Below, one piece after another: positions 5,865 through 13,679 of a stretch of 20,655 bases of DNA. The stretch comes from Acetomicrobium sp. UBA5826. Lineage in GTDB: Bacteria; Synergistota; Synergistia; Synergistales; Acetomicrobiaceae. The first letter of the stretch is position 1. Each line of letters starts with the position of its first letter. Below the pieces are notes generated by a model. The model was not told where the DNA came from. It ran no database searches and was given only the letters and a program-made list of their open reading frames with translations. The stretch is taken from NCBI RefSeq assembly GCF_002433005.1, contig NZ_DJHF01000019.1, positions 1 to 20,655 on the forward strand, in the 5' to 3' direction. The position numbers and the translations under genes were made by a program.

Positions 5865-8273
5865 TTGCCGCTGAAATTTGTTGATTCGATTGCCTCCCTC
5901 GATAGGGTATTGGTGCTGGATGGCGGAATGGGCACTATGCTCTCCGAGAAGGGGTGGCGGCCGCCAATGTTGCCGGAGGAGATGAATCTGACCGCCCCCG
6001 ATGTTGTGCTCGATATCCACAAAGAGTACCTCAGATCCGGCGCTTCCGTTGTTGAGACCAACTCCTTTGGTTCGAGCCCGATAAAGCTGAGCTATAGGGG
6101 GATGGGCGAAAAGGCACGGCGGATAAACGAAGAGGCTGCGCGCATTGCCAGACGAGCCGCAGAAGGATGGGACGCCTATGTGGCGGGTTCCATGGGTCCC
6201 TTGGGCGAACTTATAAGGCCCCTTGGAAACTTAAGTTTCGAAGAGGCCTACGAATCCTACAGGGAGCAGGCTATCGGGTTGAGAGACGGCGGAGTGGACT
6301 TTTTTCTGATCGAAACGCAGATGGACATAAAAGAGGCGAAGGCTGCTGTATTGGCCATTAAAGATGTGGCGGCCCATATTCCTTTCGTGGTTTCCTTCAC
6401 CTTTGAACGCAATGGGCGTACCATAACGGGAAGCCCGCCGGAGGTGGTTGCCCACTGGGCAAGGATGATAGGAGCCTGTGCTGTGGGAGTTAACTGCGGC
6501 TTTGGGCCGGATCTCGCAAGAGAAATAGTCAAAAAACTCTACCTTAATGCAGGAATCCCAATCTTTGCCTATCCGAACGCGGGTACCCCCGGAAAGGAGG
6601 ACTTCGATCCAAGGGAATTTGCCGAGGAAGTGCGCGAATTAATTGGGGCAGGAGCTTCCGTCGTAGGCGGTTGCTGCGGCACAACCCCTGAACATATAGC
6701 TCATTTGAAAGGCGTTGCTTCGCAAGAAAAACCCCTACGTCCCCGGAAGGTCGAAAAAGCGGCCCTGGCAAGCAGGAGCAGGTTGGTTTTTGTGGGAGCC
6801 GGTGAACCCATAGTCGTCGTAGGCGAAAGGATAAACGTATCGAGAAAGTCGCCCATAAGGGATGAGGTGGCTCAGTACAAGTGGGATGCCCTCTCTGAGG
6901 AGGCGAGAAGACAAAGCAGTTCAGGATCCCAGGTGATAGACGTCAATATCAGTCTGCCCGGCATCGACAGAAAAAGGGCGATCCGAGAGGCGGTCGAGGC
7001 CGTAGAAAGCGCCTGTACCCTCCCCATCTCCATTGATGCCGACGAAGCTGACGTCCTTGAGGAGGGGTTAATTCACGTTGCAGGAATTCCCTTGATAAAT
7101 TCCGTGACCGCCGAAAGGGAAAAGTTAATTAAGGGCATAGAACTTGCAAAGAGGTACGGCGCTTGCCTGGTCGTGCTTGCCATAGACGAGGATGGTATAT
7201 CGGAGACGGTGGAAGGGAGAATAAAGGCCGTAGAAAAGGTTTGCGCTCTTGCCGACGAGATGGGTTTTTCGAAATCGAGACTGTTCGTAGATCCTCTTAC
7301 CATGTCAGTGGCCGCAGATGTGAGAGCCGGAGTTGTCACGCTAGAGGCACTCAGGGCGTTTAAAAAGCTTGACCTTTTTACCATAATGGGCGTCAGCAAC
7401 GTATCGCACGGTTTGCCCAACAGGCCTCTTTTGAACAATGCTTTTCTCACCATGGCAGCAGGCGCCGGATTGGATTCGGTGATAGCAAACCCGTTGGACG
7501 AAAGCTTCGCTTCCCTGATGATGGCTTGCAATCTTTTGGTCGGACGGGATAAAGGGGCATCAGGCTATATAACTTGGGCGAGGTCTTTAAAGTCAGAGGA
7601 AAAAGACACCTCTTCCCCTGTGAAGAAGGAAAGCGCCTCGAGCCCGATAGAAGAGATGAAGGGCATGATCGTACAGGGCGACAAAGGGGGCGTTTTAGTC
7701 GTTGCCAGGAGGTTTTTGAGCGAGGGAGGAGAGCCTTTGGCTCTGATAAATGATGTTGTCCTACCCGCTTTGGGGGAGGTGGGCAGATTGTACGAATGTG
7801 GCGACTACTTCTTGCCCCAACTCATTTCTTCTGCCGAGGCGGCTCAAGGCGTGTGCGATCTCGTGGAGCAAGCCGTATTAAGCAGAGGAGAAACCCTGAA
7901 AGACCGAGGATGCATCCTAATGGCCACGGTGGCGGGCGATATTCATGACATAGGAAAAAATATAGTATCCATGGTTTTGAAAAGCCACGGATATAGAGTT
8001 ATAGATCTTGGCAAAGACGTGGCGCTGGAGAAGATACTCGAAGAGGCAAGGAAGGGAGAAGCCCAAATAGTAGGGTTGTCGGCCCTCATGACCACGACGA
8101 TGGGTGAAATGGAGAGGGTAACAAGGAAAATTAAAGAAGAAAATCTGTCGGTCAAAGTTATAATAGGCGGAGCGGCGGTTTCGCAAAACTATGCCGACCA
8201 TATAGGCGCAGACGGTTATGCACCCGATGCCTTGAGCGCCGTTCGTCTGGTCGAAAAACTGCTTGGTCGATAA
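5865..8273 (+). CDS. metH: Cobalamin-dependent methionine synthase, lacking the activation domain
   Basis: The protein transfers a methyl group from methyl-tetrahydrofolate through cobalamin to homocysteine. Three modules are visible in about 802 residues. The homocysteine domain (about 1-290) has VLDGGMGTML and zinc ligands Cys211 (GVNCGFGP), Cys270 and Cys271 (VGGCCGTTPEH). The pterin-binding domain (about 310-570) has VVVGERINVSRKSP. The cobalamin cap and Rossmann domain (about 585-802) have GDIHDIGKNIV, with the cobalt ligand at His694. The C-terminal SAM-binding reactivation domain of E. coli MetH (about 1227 residues) is absent, as in Thermotoga-type enzymes. The start is uncertain: TTG 5865 with GGTG 10 nt upstream is chosen because the frame upstream to 5733 does not resemble the family. 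metF follows after 6 nt. Confidence 0.9.
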   Translation: MPLKFVDSIASLDRVLVLDGGMGTMLSEKGWRPPMLPEEMNLTAPDVVLDIHKEYLRSGASVVETNSFGSSPIKLSYRGMGEKARRINEEAARIARRAAEGWDAYVAGSMGPLGELIRPLGNLSFEEAYESYREQAIGLRDGGVDFFLIETQMDIKEAKAAVLAIKDVAAHIPFVVSFTFERNGRTITGSPPEVVAHWARMIGACAVGVNCGFGPDLAREIVKKLYLNAGIPIFAYPNAGTPGKEDFDPREFAEEVRELIGAGASVVGGCCGTTPEHIAHLKGVASQEKPLRPRKVEKAALASRSRLVFVGAGEPIVVVGERINVSRKSPIRDEVAQYKWDALSEEARRQSSSGSQVIDVNISLPGIDRKRAIREAVEAVESACTLPISIDADEADVLEEGLIHVAGIPLINSVTAEREKLIKGIELAKRYGACLVVLAIDEDGISETVEGRIKAVEKVCALADEMGFSKSRLFVDPLTMSVAADVRAGVVTLEALRAFKKLDLFTIMGVSNVSHGLPNRPLLNNAFLTMAAGAGLDSVIANPLDESFASLMMACNLLVGRDKGASGYITWARSLKSEEKDTSSPVKKESASSPIEEMKGMIVQGDKGGVLVVARRFLSEGGEPLALINDVVLPALGEVGRLYECGDYFLPQLISSAEAAQGVCDLVEQAVLSRGETLKDRGCILMATVAGDIHDIGKNIVSMVLKSHGYRVIDLGKDVALEKILEEARKGEAQIVGLSALMTTTMGEMERVTRKIKEENLSVKVIIGGAAVSQNYADHIGADGYAPDALSAVRLVEKLLGR

Positions 8274-8279
8274 GGGGGT

Positions 8280-9203
8280 ATGCATAAATTGAAAATCAAA
8301 GATATTTTTGAGAGGAAGAAGTTCGTATTTTCTTTCGAGATTTTTCCTCCAAAGCCTACCACGCCTCTGGATAGGATTTACAGCACTTTGGATGACCTCA
8401 AAGGTCTGTCGCCCGACTTTATAAGCGTAACTTACGGCGCAGGCGGGTCAACGCGGGATAGGTCACCGCAGATAGCCATAGACGTTAAAAACGTCTACGA
8501 CATCGAATCTCTAGCCCATTTGACCTGCATCGGCTCTACGGGGGATGAGGTGGTGGAGGTGGTTGATCTTCTCCTAGAGAGTGGTGTTCATAACATTTTA
8601 GCCTTAAGAGGGGATCCTCCGCAGGAAGCCGTAAGCTCGTTTGTTGGAGGAGACTTTAGTCATGCTATCGATTTGGTTAAATTTTTACGAGAGAGGTACG
8701 GAGAGAAGATAGCGATTGGCGGGGCCGCCTATCCGGAAGGGCACATAGAGTGCGATGATCCGATCAAGGACCTGCATTATTTGAAGCAAAAAGTTGATGC
8801 CGGCGTGGATTTTTTGGTAACTCAACTTTTTTTCGACAATGAGCTCTTTTATCGCTTTATTGAGCGGACGAGCATTGCGGGCATAGAAGTGCCCATATCG
8901 GCAGGAATTATGCCAGTGGTGAACAAAAATCAAATCGAAAGGATAGTAACCCTTTGCGGTGCCTCGCTGCCGAAGAAGTTCGTCAGGATTCTTCACAGGT
9001 ACGCCGACGATCCTCGTTCACTGGAAGAAGCAGGCATTGCCTATGCGACGGACCAGATAGTGGATCTGATAGCCTCTGGAGTGAGAGGGATACATTTATA
9101 TACGATGAATAAGGCACGTGTTGCAAGAAAAATAACCTCTAACATAGAAACCCTGCGAGAGGGGTTCGTAAATGACAAAAATAATGAGGAGGCTCTTTTG
9201 TGA
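8280..9203 (+). CDS. metF: Methylenetetrahydrofolate reductase
   Basis: MetF reduces 5,10-methylene-THF to 5-methyl-THF, the methyl donor for the upstream methionine synthase. The 307-residue protein shows the flavin TIM-barrel signatures: FSFEIFPPKPTTPLDRIYST with its conserved Glu, FISVTYGAGGSTRD, NILALRGDPP, IGGAAYPEGH, FLVTQLFFDN and PISAGIMPVVNKNQIERI. ATG at 8280 is only 1 nt from a GGGGG tract (8274-8278); TTG at 8289 has a more normal 10-nt spacing, so the true start may be 8289. The stop overlaps the next gene's start by 4 nt. No partner iron-sulfur MetV-like subunit is seen next to it. Confidence 0.94.
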   Translation: MHKLKIKDIFERKKFVFSFEIFPPKPTTPLDRIYSTLDDLKGLSPDFISVTYGAGGSTRDRSPQIAIDVKNVYDIESLAHLTCIGSTGDEVVEVVDLLLESGVHNILALRGDPPQEAVSSFVGGDFSHAIDLVKFLRERYGEKIAIGGAAYPEGHIECDDPIKDLHYLKQKVDAGVDFLVTQLFFDNELFYRFIERTSIAGIEVPISAGIMPVVNKNQIERIVTLCGASLPKKFVRILHRYADDPRSLEEAGIAYATDQIVDLIASGVRGIHLYTMNKARVARKITSNIETLREGFVNDKNNEEALL

Positions 9204-10042
9204 GGATCGTTGATTGTCATGTCCACGTATATCCTCCGGAGGTCATACGCGATTGGGAGAGGATCGCTGAAAGTGAGCCCTACTTCGGAATGCTCGCCAG
9301 AGGTAAGGTGCACAGATGGGCAACTGCGGACGACGTGATTGCTCAAATGGATGCCGATGGCATCGCCCAAAGCCTTATATTCGGCTTTTCCTTCGGCGAT
9401 CTGGCTTTATGCAAGCTCTGCAACGATTACGTAATCCAAGCAGTGAAAGAGCACCCCGACCGTTTTAAGGGAATGGCGGTGGTGCCCCCACTAGCTAAAG
9501 GCGCCGTAAAAGAGATAGAAAGATGCAGGGAGGAAGGGCTGATAGGGGTGGGCGAGATCTTTCCTCAAGGGCAGGATTTCGACATCACCGATCCCAGGGA
9601 AACGTGGAGGCTTGCTGCTGCGTGCCACGAGTTGAACATGTTTGTGATGATTCATACCGCGGAGCCCGTCGGCCATGATTACCCCGGAAAGGGTAATGTG
9701 GGTCCTAAGGAAGCGGCTGCCTTTTGTCTCAATCACCCTGAAGTAAAAGTGATCTTTGCACACCTCGGCGGCGGGTTTTGGATTTACGAGATGATGCCCG
9801 AGATGAAGCTTGCCCTAAAAAACGCATATTATGATACGGCAGCTGCTCCCTTTCTTTATGGCCCGACTATTTTTAAAGCCATTGAAGCGGCGGGATTGGC
9901 CGGAAAGTTCCTTTATGGGAGCGATTATCCCATTCTTTCATTAGAGCGATATAAGAGGCTTTTAGCCCAACTTGATATGAGTGACGACTTTTTAAAGTCC
10001 ATCTTTGGCTGCAACTTTGAAAAATTTGCAGCCTCCGATTGA
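9200..10042 (+). CDS. Amidohydrolase-2 family metal-dependent hydrolase or decarboxylase
   Basis: This 280-residue TIM-barrel protein belongs to the amidohydrolase-2 type (the ACMSD/gamma-resorcylate decarboxylase group). Likely metal ligands are His7 and His9 (VDCHVHVYPPE), His152 (VMIHTAEP), His188 (FAHLGGG) and Asp242 (YGSDYPIL). Start GTG 9200 overlaps the metF stop as GTGA, with GAGGAGG (9186-9192) 7 nt upstream, so translation is probably coupled to metF. The metH-metF-amidohydrolase arrangement suggests a one-carbon or methionine-related substrate, but the sequence does not show which. The family includes both hydrolases and non-oxidative decarboxylases. Confidence 0.85.
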   Translation: MRIVDCHVHVYPPEVIRDWERIAESEPYFGMLARGKVHRWATADDVIAQMDADGIAQSLIFGFSFGDLALCKLCNDYVIQAVKEHPDRFKGMAVVPPLAKGAVKEIERCREEGLIGVGEIFPQGQDFDITDPRETWRLAAACHELNMFVMIHTAEPVGHDYPGKGNVGPKEAAAFCLNHPEVKVIFAHLGGGFWIYEMMPEMKLALKNAYYDTAAAPFLYGPTIFKAIEAAGLAGKFLYGSDYPILSLERYKRLLAQLDMSDDFLKSIFGCNFEKFAASD

Positions 10043-10066
10043 AAATTGACGGAAAAATGGTATCAT
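10039..10066 (+). promoter_or_regulatory. Putative promoter of the metYX transcript
   Basis: TTGAAA (10039-10044) and TATCAT (10061-10066) are 16 bp apart; the -35 box overlaps the stop codon of the preceding gene. Transcription would begin near 10073, about 30 nt before the SAM riboswitch. Confidence 0.45.
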
Positions 10067-10102
10067 TAGGCAACGCGTAAATATTGATAAAATATTTTGG
10101 AA

Positions 10103-10210
10103 CTCTTATCCAGAGCGGCGGAGGGACTGGCCCTGCGAAGCCCGGCAACCTGCTTACCCTTTGGGGAGCGTGGTGCCAAAACCTGCAACCGAAAGGTTGA
10201 GTGATGAGAG
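10103..10210 (+). promoter_or_regulatory. SAM-I (S-box) riboswitch
   Basis: The S-box core is nearly canonical: CTTATCCAGAGCGGCGGAGG at the start, CTGGCCCTGCGAAGCCCGGC, GGTGCCAAAACCTGC, and the closing TGATGAGAG. P1 pairs 10103-10110 with 10203-10210. GAGAGGGA (10206-10213) can alternatively pair with TCCCTCTT (10231-10238) in the following terminator arm. So SAM binding would stabilise P1, free the terminator, and turn metYX off, as known for this class. Confidence 0.96.
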
Positions 10211-10218
10211 GGACGAGC

Positions 10219-10255
10219 AAAAAGCCTTCTTCCCTCTTAAGGGAGAAGGCTTTTT
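10219..10255 (+). terminator. Riboswitch-controlled intrinsic terminator
   Basis: AAAAAGCCTTCT(T)CCCT pairs with AGGGAGAAGGCTTTTT, with one bulged T, and ends in five T at 10251-10255. It is the expression platform of the SAM-I riboswitch, 30 nt before metY. Confidence 0.88.
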
Positions 10256-10285
10256 AATTAAACTTTACCAAAGGAGGCCAATCAG

Positions 10286-11569
10286 TTGGAAAAAGATTTA
10301 AAAGGATTTTCGACCAGGGCGCTTCATTCGGGGTGGGATCATGATCCGAGCACGGGATCCTTTGGACTTCCCATATATTTGACGGCGGGATACAAGTTTG
10401 ATTCCGCCGAGGAGGCTGCGTCTCTGTTCGAGCTGAAAAAAGAAGGTTTCATATATTCTCGAATAGGAAACCCTACGGTTGCAGCTTTTGAAGAGGTAAT
10501 TGCAGACCTTGAAAGCGGTTCGGCTGCCGTTGCCACTTCGTCGGGGCAGGCGGCCTTCAATCAATTGCTTTCTTTAATCTGCAAAAAGGACGACCACGTC
10601 GTATTGGGACGCAAGGTATATGGCGGGACTTTGACTTTGCTTTCGAATATCTTTTCTAAATTCGGCGTGGAAGTAAGTGTCGTTGATACGGACGATCCGG
10701 AGGAAGTGGCAAGAGCTGTATCTCCGAAAACTCGTTGCATAATAACCGAGACAGTGGGAAATCCAAGCCTGAACGTAGCTCCCCTTGAGGAGCTTGCTGT
10801 CATAGCGAGAGATAACGAAGCCTTGCTGATAGTGGACAATACTTTCATGTCTCCTGCCCTCTGTCGGCCGGTGGAATGGGGCGCAAATGTAGTGGTCCAT
10901 TCGGCTACTAAATATCTCAGCGGTTTTGGCAACATCATAGGAGGAGTAGTTGTAGACGGTGGTAACGTTAATTGGGGAAGTACGAAGAAATGGCCGGAAT
11001 TTACCGAGCCGGAGGAGGCATATCACGGGGTTGTGTTTTCCGAGGCCTTCGGTACAAAAGCACTGGCGACCAAGTTGCGTGCCTGCGCTCTGAGGGATAT
11101 TGGAGGGTGCATGTCCCCCTTCGATGCCTATCTTCTTTGGATGAGCATCGGCACCTTATCTCTCAGGATGAAAAAGCACAGTGAAAACGCCCTTGCCGTT
11201 GCCAGATTCCTGGAAGAACGCGAGGAAGTAGCTTGGGTATCCTATCCCGGCTTGGAGAGCCACCCCCATCACCAGAGGGCGAAGAAGTACTTCCGAGAGG
11301 GATATGGCGGCATGATAGCTTTCTGCTTGAAGGGAGGGATTGAGGCGGGGAGGAAGTTTCTGAACAGCTTGAACCTCTTTTCGATCATAGCGAACATAGG
11401 GGATGCCCGGAGCATGGCCATTCATCCTGCATCAACCACCCACAGCCAACTAAGCAGAGATGAGCTGGAAAAGGCGGGAATAGAGGACGGATTGGTGCGA
11501 TTGAGCATAGGGCTTGAGGATGTAGAGGACATTATCGACGACCTCGATCGTGCCTTAAGTTCAATTTAA
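10286..11569 (+). CDS. metY: O-acetylhomoserine sulfhydrylase (aminocarboxypropyltransferase)
   Basis: This PLP enzyme of the Cys/Met metabolism family makes homocysteine from O-acetylhomoserine and sulfide. At 427 residues it has the MetY length rather than the ~390 of MetB. Landmarks are FSTRALHSGWDHDPSTGSFG near the N-terminus, IYSRIGNPTVAAFE, ATSSGQAAFNQLL, IVDNTFMSPALCRPVEWGA, and HSATKYLSGFG with the PLP-binding Lys209. The C-terminal region has NIGDARSMAIHPASTTHSQL, typical of the group. The start is TTG 10286 with AAGGAGG (10271-10277) 8 nt upstream. It lies behind a SAM-I riboswitch and 24 nt before metX, which makes its acyl-homoserine substrate. Confidence 0.95.
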   Translation: MEKDLKGFSTRALHSGWDHDPSTGSFGLPIYLTAGYKFDSAEEAASLFELKKEGFIYSRIGNPTVAAFEEVIADLESGSAAVATSSGQAAFNQLLSLICKKDDHVVLGRKVYGGTLTLLSNIFSKFGVEVSVVDTDDPEEVARAVSPKTRCIITETVGNPSLNVAPLEELAVIARDNEALLIVDNTFMSPALCRPVEWGANVVVHSATKYLSGFGNIIGGVVVDGGNVNWGSTKKWPEFTEPEEAYHGVVFSEAFGTKALATKLRACALRDIGGCMSPFDAYLLWMSIGTLSLRMKKHSENALAVARFLEEREEVAWVSYPGLESHPHHQRAKKYFREGYGGMIAFCLKGGIEAGRKFLNSLNLFSIIANIGDARSMAIHPASTTHSQLSRDELEKAGIEDGLVRLSIGLEDVEDIIDDLDRALSSI

Positions 11570-11593
11570 AAAAAGAAGGCGGGTAAACTGTCC

Positions 11594-12697
11594 GTGGTAA
11601 GTAAGTTCCTGGAAGAAACCATTGGAATGGTCGAGATACCAGAGCTTCATCTGGAGTCCGGCAGGGTATTAAAAAAGGTCAGGCAGGCCTATGCCGTGTA
11701 CGGGTCTTTAGATGCCAGAGGAGTGGTACTGGTATGCCATGCCCTTACCGGAAGTCATCATGTCGCTGGCCCTGACGTCCCCGGATTGCCTGAGGCGTGG
11801 TGGGATCCTTTGGTTGGCCCTGGCAAGGCCATCGATACAGAGAGGTTCTGCGTTCTTTGCTTCAACGTCTTGGGGAGCCCCTACGGGAGCGCTTCGCCCT
11901 TGAGCCCTTGCGATGACGACGGGCGTCCCTACGGTATGCGTTTTCCTGTATTCTCCGTCAGGGATATGGTGAGAGCGCAGCATGAAGCCTTAAAGATCAT
12001 TGGCATCGAGAAACTCGAATGTGTGATCGGAGGTTCTTTGGGCGGGATGCAAGCTTTGGAGTGGGCCGTGATGTTTCCCGAAGTCGTAAAACGTTCAGTA
12101 GTGATAGCAGCTCCCGCCTTTACGTATCCTCAGGCGATTGCATTCAACGAGGTTCAGCGCCAGGCGATAATGGCAGACCCCCAATGGCGAGGAGGAGATT
12201 ATTACGATTCGGCTCCTCCGGAACGAGGACTCGCCATCGCGAGGATGTTGGCCATGATCACCTACAGGAGCGAGGAAACTTTTGTCAAAAGATACATGAG
12301 GGAGCTGGCCTTCGGCGCTCCCTGGGATTGGGACGGCAAATTCAAGATCGAAACCTATATTCACCATCATGGCGAAAAGTTGGTGCAAAGGTTTGATGCA
12401 AATTGCTATCTATACTTGACCAGGGCTATGGATTTGCACGATATAGGAGAGGGAAGGGGAGGGGTTAAGAAAGCACTTTCAATGATTGGCGGCCAGCTTT
12501 TGGCCGTGGGCATATCGAGCGATCTTCTCTTTCCCAATTGGCAGGTTGAAGGGATAGTCTCCGAAGCCAGGGAAGCCGGTGCCGAAGCCTTTTACGACGA
12601 AATAGAAAGCGATAACGGGCATGACGCCTTTCTTATAGACTTGGATCAACTGGACGACATTTTGCGGGGTTTTTGGAAGAGGACTATGATGTACTAA
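11594..12697 (+). CDS. metX: Homoserine O-acetyltransferase
   Basis: MetX acylates the hydroxyl of homoserine, the first committed step to methionine. The 367-residue alpha/beta-hydrolase shows VLVCHALTGSHHVAG, WWDPLVGPGKAIDTERFCVL, and the nucleophile elbow GGSLGGMQALEWA with Ser148. Asp310 (SSDLLFP) and His343 (NGHDAFL) complete the probable catalytic triad. GTG at 11594 has a weak AAGGCGGG upstream. Family members use acetyl-CoA or succinyl-CoA, and the sequence was not resolved to that level; acetyl is assumed from pairing with MetY. It is co-transcribed with metY under the SAM riboswitch. A transposon relic begins 16 nt after its stop. Confidence 0.94.
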   Translation: MVSKFLEETIGMVEIPELHLESGRVLKKVRQAYAVYGSLDARGVVLVCHALTGSHHVAGPDVPGLPEAWWDPLVGPGKAIDTERFCVLCFNVLGSPYGSASPLSPCDDDGRPYGMRFPVFSVRDMVRAQHEALKIIGIEKLECVIGGSLGGMQALEWAVMFPEVVKRSVVIAAPAFTYPQAIAFNEVQRQAIMADPQWRGGDYYDSAPPERGLAIARMLAMITYRSEETFVKRYMRELAFGAPWDWDGKFKIETYIHHHGEKLVQRFDANCYLYLTRAMDLHDIGEGRGGVKKALSMIGGQLLAVGISSDLLFPNWQVEGIVSEAREAGAEAFYDEIESDNGHDAFLIDLDQLDDILRGFWKRTMMY

Positions 12698-12712
12698 AAA
12701 CAGTGCTCATTC

Positions 12713-12847
12713 TGAAGAAGGCGTTGGCTCTGGAAGCGACCTAATGCTTCCCTACCATGGGAACCACGGAAAGTTACCCCTGTGGAGCTGGTCTGTTAGG
12801 GTTACCATGAAGCAGGAAGCCCTTTTTGTAGGGAAGGGGTAGTTCAC
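12713..12847 (+). mobile_element. Relic of the 3' end of an IS200/IS605-type tnpB with omega-RNA-like tail
   Basis: One forward frame from 12716 to the TAG at 12797-12799 reads RRRWLWKRPNASLPWEPRKV and then TPVELVC. NASLP...KVTPVE resembles the C-terminus of IS200/IS605 TnpB proteins. The frame continues after the stop as GYHEAGSPF. The DNA then runs through GAAGCAGGAAGCCC, a small hairpin (CCCTT with AAGGG), and GGGGTAGTTCAC ending at 12847. That is the pattern I associate with the structured 3' end of TnpB elements, which is also the scaffold of their guide (omega) RNA. No upstream part of tnpB, no tnpA and no left end remain, so this is a dead fragment. Family assignment is from motif memory. 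Confidence 0.65.
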
Positions 12848-12903
12848 GTTACGAGATTATTTTCAATTGGTTGGTCTTTTTAAAAAATGCGGTCTCATTG
12901 AGA

Positions 12904-12933
12904 TTGACAGAATTGCCGGGTCACGGTTATACT
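12904..12933 (+). promoter_or_regulatory. Promoter of the tRNA array
   Basis: A perfect TTGACA (12904-12909) and TATACT (12928-12933) are separated by 18 bp. Transcription would start near 12940, about 6 nt before tRNA-Val. No other promoter-like pair is seen between the six tRNA genes, so they probably form one transcript. Confidence 0.8.
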
Positions 12934-12945
12934 AATACGCGCTGA

Positions 12946-13020
12946 GGGCGGATAGCTCAGCGGAAGAGCACCTGCCTTACACGCAGGGGGTCATAGGTTC
13001 GAACCCTATTCCGCCCACCA
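12946..13020 (+). tRNA. tRNA-Val (anticodon TAC)
   Basis: Cloverleaf of 75 nt with acceptor GGGCGGA/TCCGCCC, D-stem GCTC/GAGC, anticodon loop CTTACAC (anticodon 12978-12980, TAC), T-loop TTCGAAC, and encoded CCA. First gene of the array. Confidence 0.97.
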
Positions 13021-13036
13021 TGAGGCAGCAATATGC

Positions 13037-13113
13037 GGGGCTGTAGCTCAGCCGGTTAGAGCGCTGGCCTGTCACGTCAGAGGCCGCGGGTTCAAGTCCC
13101 GTCAGCCCCGCCA
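13037..13113 (+). tRNA. tRNA-Asp (anticodon GTC)
   Basis: Cloverleaf of 77 nt with acceptor GGGGCTG/CAGCCCC, discriminator G, anticodon loop CTGTCAC (anticodon GTC), T-loop TTCAAGT, and encoded CCA. Confidence 0.97.
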
Positions 13114-13134
13114 TATTTTGACCAGGTGGCGAGA

Positions 13135-13210
<76 letters not shown>

Positions 13211-13272
13211 TTGAAAGAAAGAATTGCTAAAGAAAGAATCGAAGGCAAGAGCAAGAGGTAAGGTAAGAGAAT

Positions 13273-13347
13273 GCGGAAGTAGCTCAGGGGTAGAGCACCA
13301 CCTTGCCAAGGTGGGGGCCGCGGGTTCAAATCCCGTCTTCCGCTCCA
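13273..13347 (+). tRNA. tRNA-Gly (anticodon GCC)
   Basis: Cloverleaf of 75 nt with acceptor GCGGAAG/CTTCCGC, anticodon loop TTGCCAA (anticodon GCC) on a CCACC/GGTGG stem, T-loop TTCAAAT, and encoded CCA. Confidence 0.97.
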
Positions 13348-13355
13348 GAGATCTC

Positions 13356-13430
13356 GGCGGCATAGCCAAGTGGTAAGGCAGGGGACTGCAAATCCCTTAT
13401 ACCCCGGTTCGAATCCGGGTGCCGCCTCCA
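13356..13430 (+). tRNA. tRNA-Cys (anticodon GCA)
   Basis: Cloverleaf of 75 nt with acceptor GGCGGCA/TGCCGCC, a 3-bp D-stem, anticodon loop CTGCAAA (anticodon GCA), T-loop TTCGAAT, and encoded CCA. It starts only 8 nt after tRNA-Gly. Confidence 0.97.
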
Positions 13431-13444
13431 GATAAAAAGCATAC

Positions 13445-13520
13445 TCCGGCGTAGCTCAACCGGCAGAGCGGGTGGCTGTTAACCACTAGGTTGCAGGTTC
13501 GAGTCCTGCCGCCGGAGCCA
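13445..13520 (+). tRNA. tRNA-Asn (anticodon GTT)
   Basis: Cloverleaf of 76 nt with acceptor TCCGGCG/CGCCGGA, discriminator G, anticodon loop CTGTTAA (anticodon GTT), T-loop TTCGAGT, and encoded CCA. Last gene of the array. Confidence 0.97.
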
Positions 13521-13556
13521 TAGAGATTAAGTCCGAAGAGGGCGTATATTTTATAG

Positions 13557-13597
13557 AATATCCCCCGCCAATAGAATTCGCGGGGGATATTTGCATA
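13557..13597 (+). terminator. Terminator after the tRNA array
   Basis: A 12-bp stem (13557-13568 with 13580-13591, core CCCCCGC/GCGGGGG) is followed by a T-rich but interrupted tail. It closes the tRNA transcript; the 82 nt from there to rnhA show no clear promoter. Confidence 0.75.
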
Positions 13598-13679
13598 TTT
13601 GCCCTATGGATCTGACTAAATGAAACTAAACGGAATCGTAGACTTTGTTTCGTTTTTTTAGTGGAAGGCCCTTCTGATT

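Noticed and set aside
5772..6020. N-terminal extension of the unrecognised minus-strand gene
   Set aside because: It is antisense to the metH coding region, and a strong Shine-Dalgarno marks the GTG at 5771 instead.
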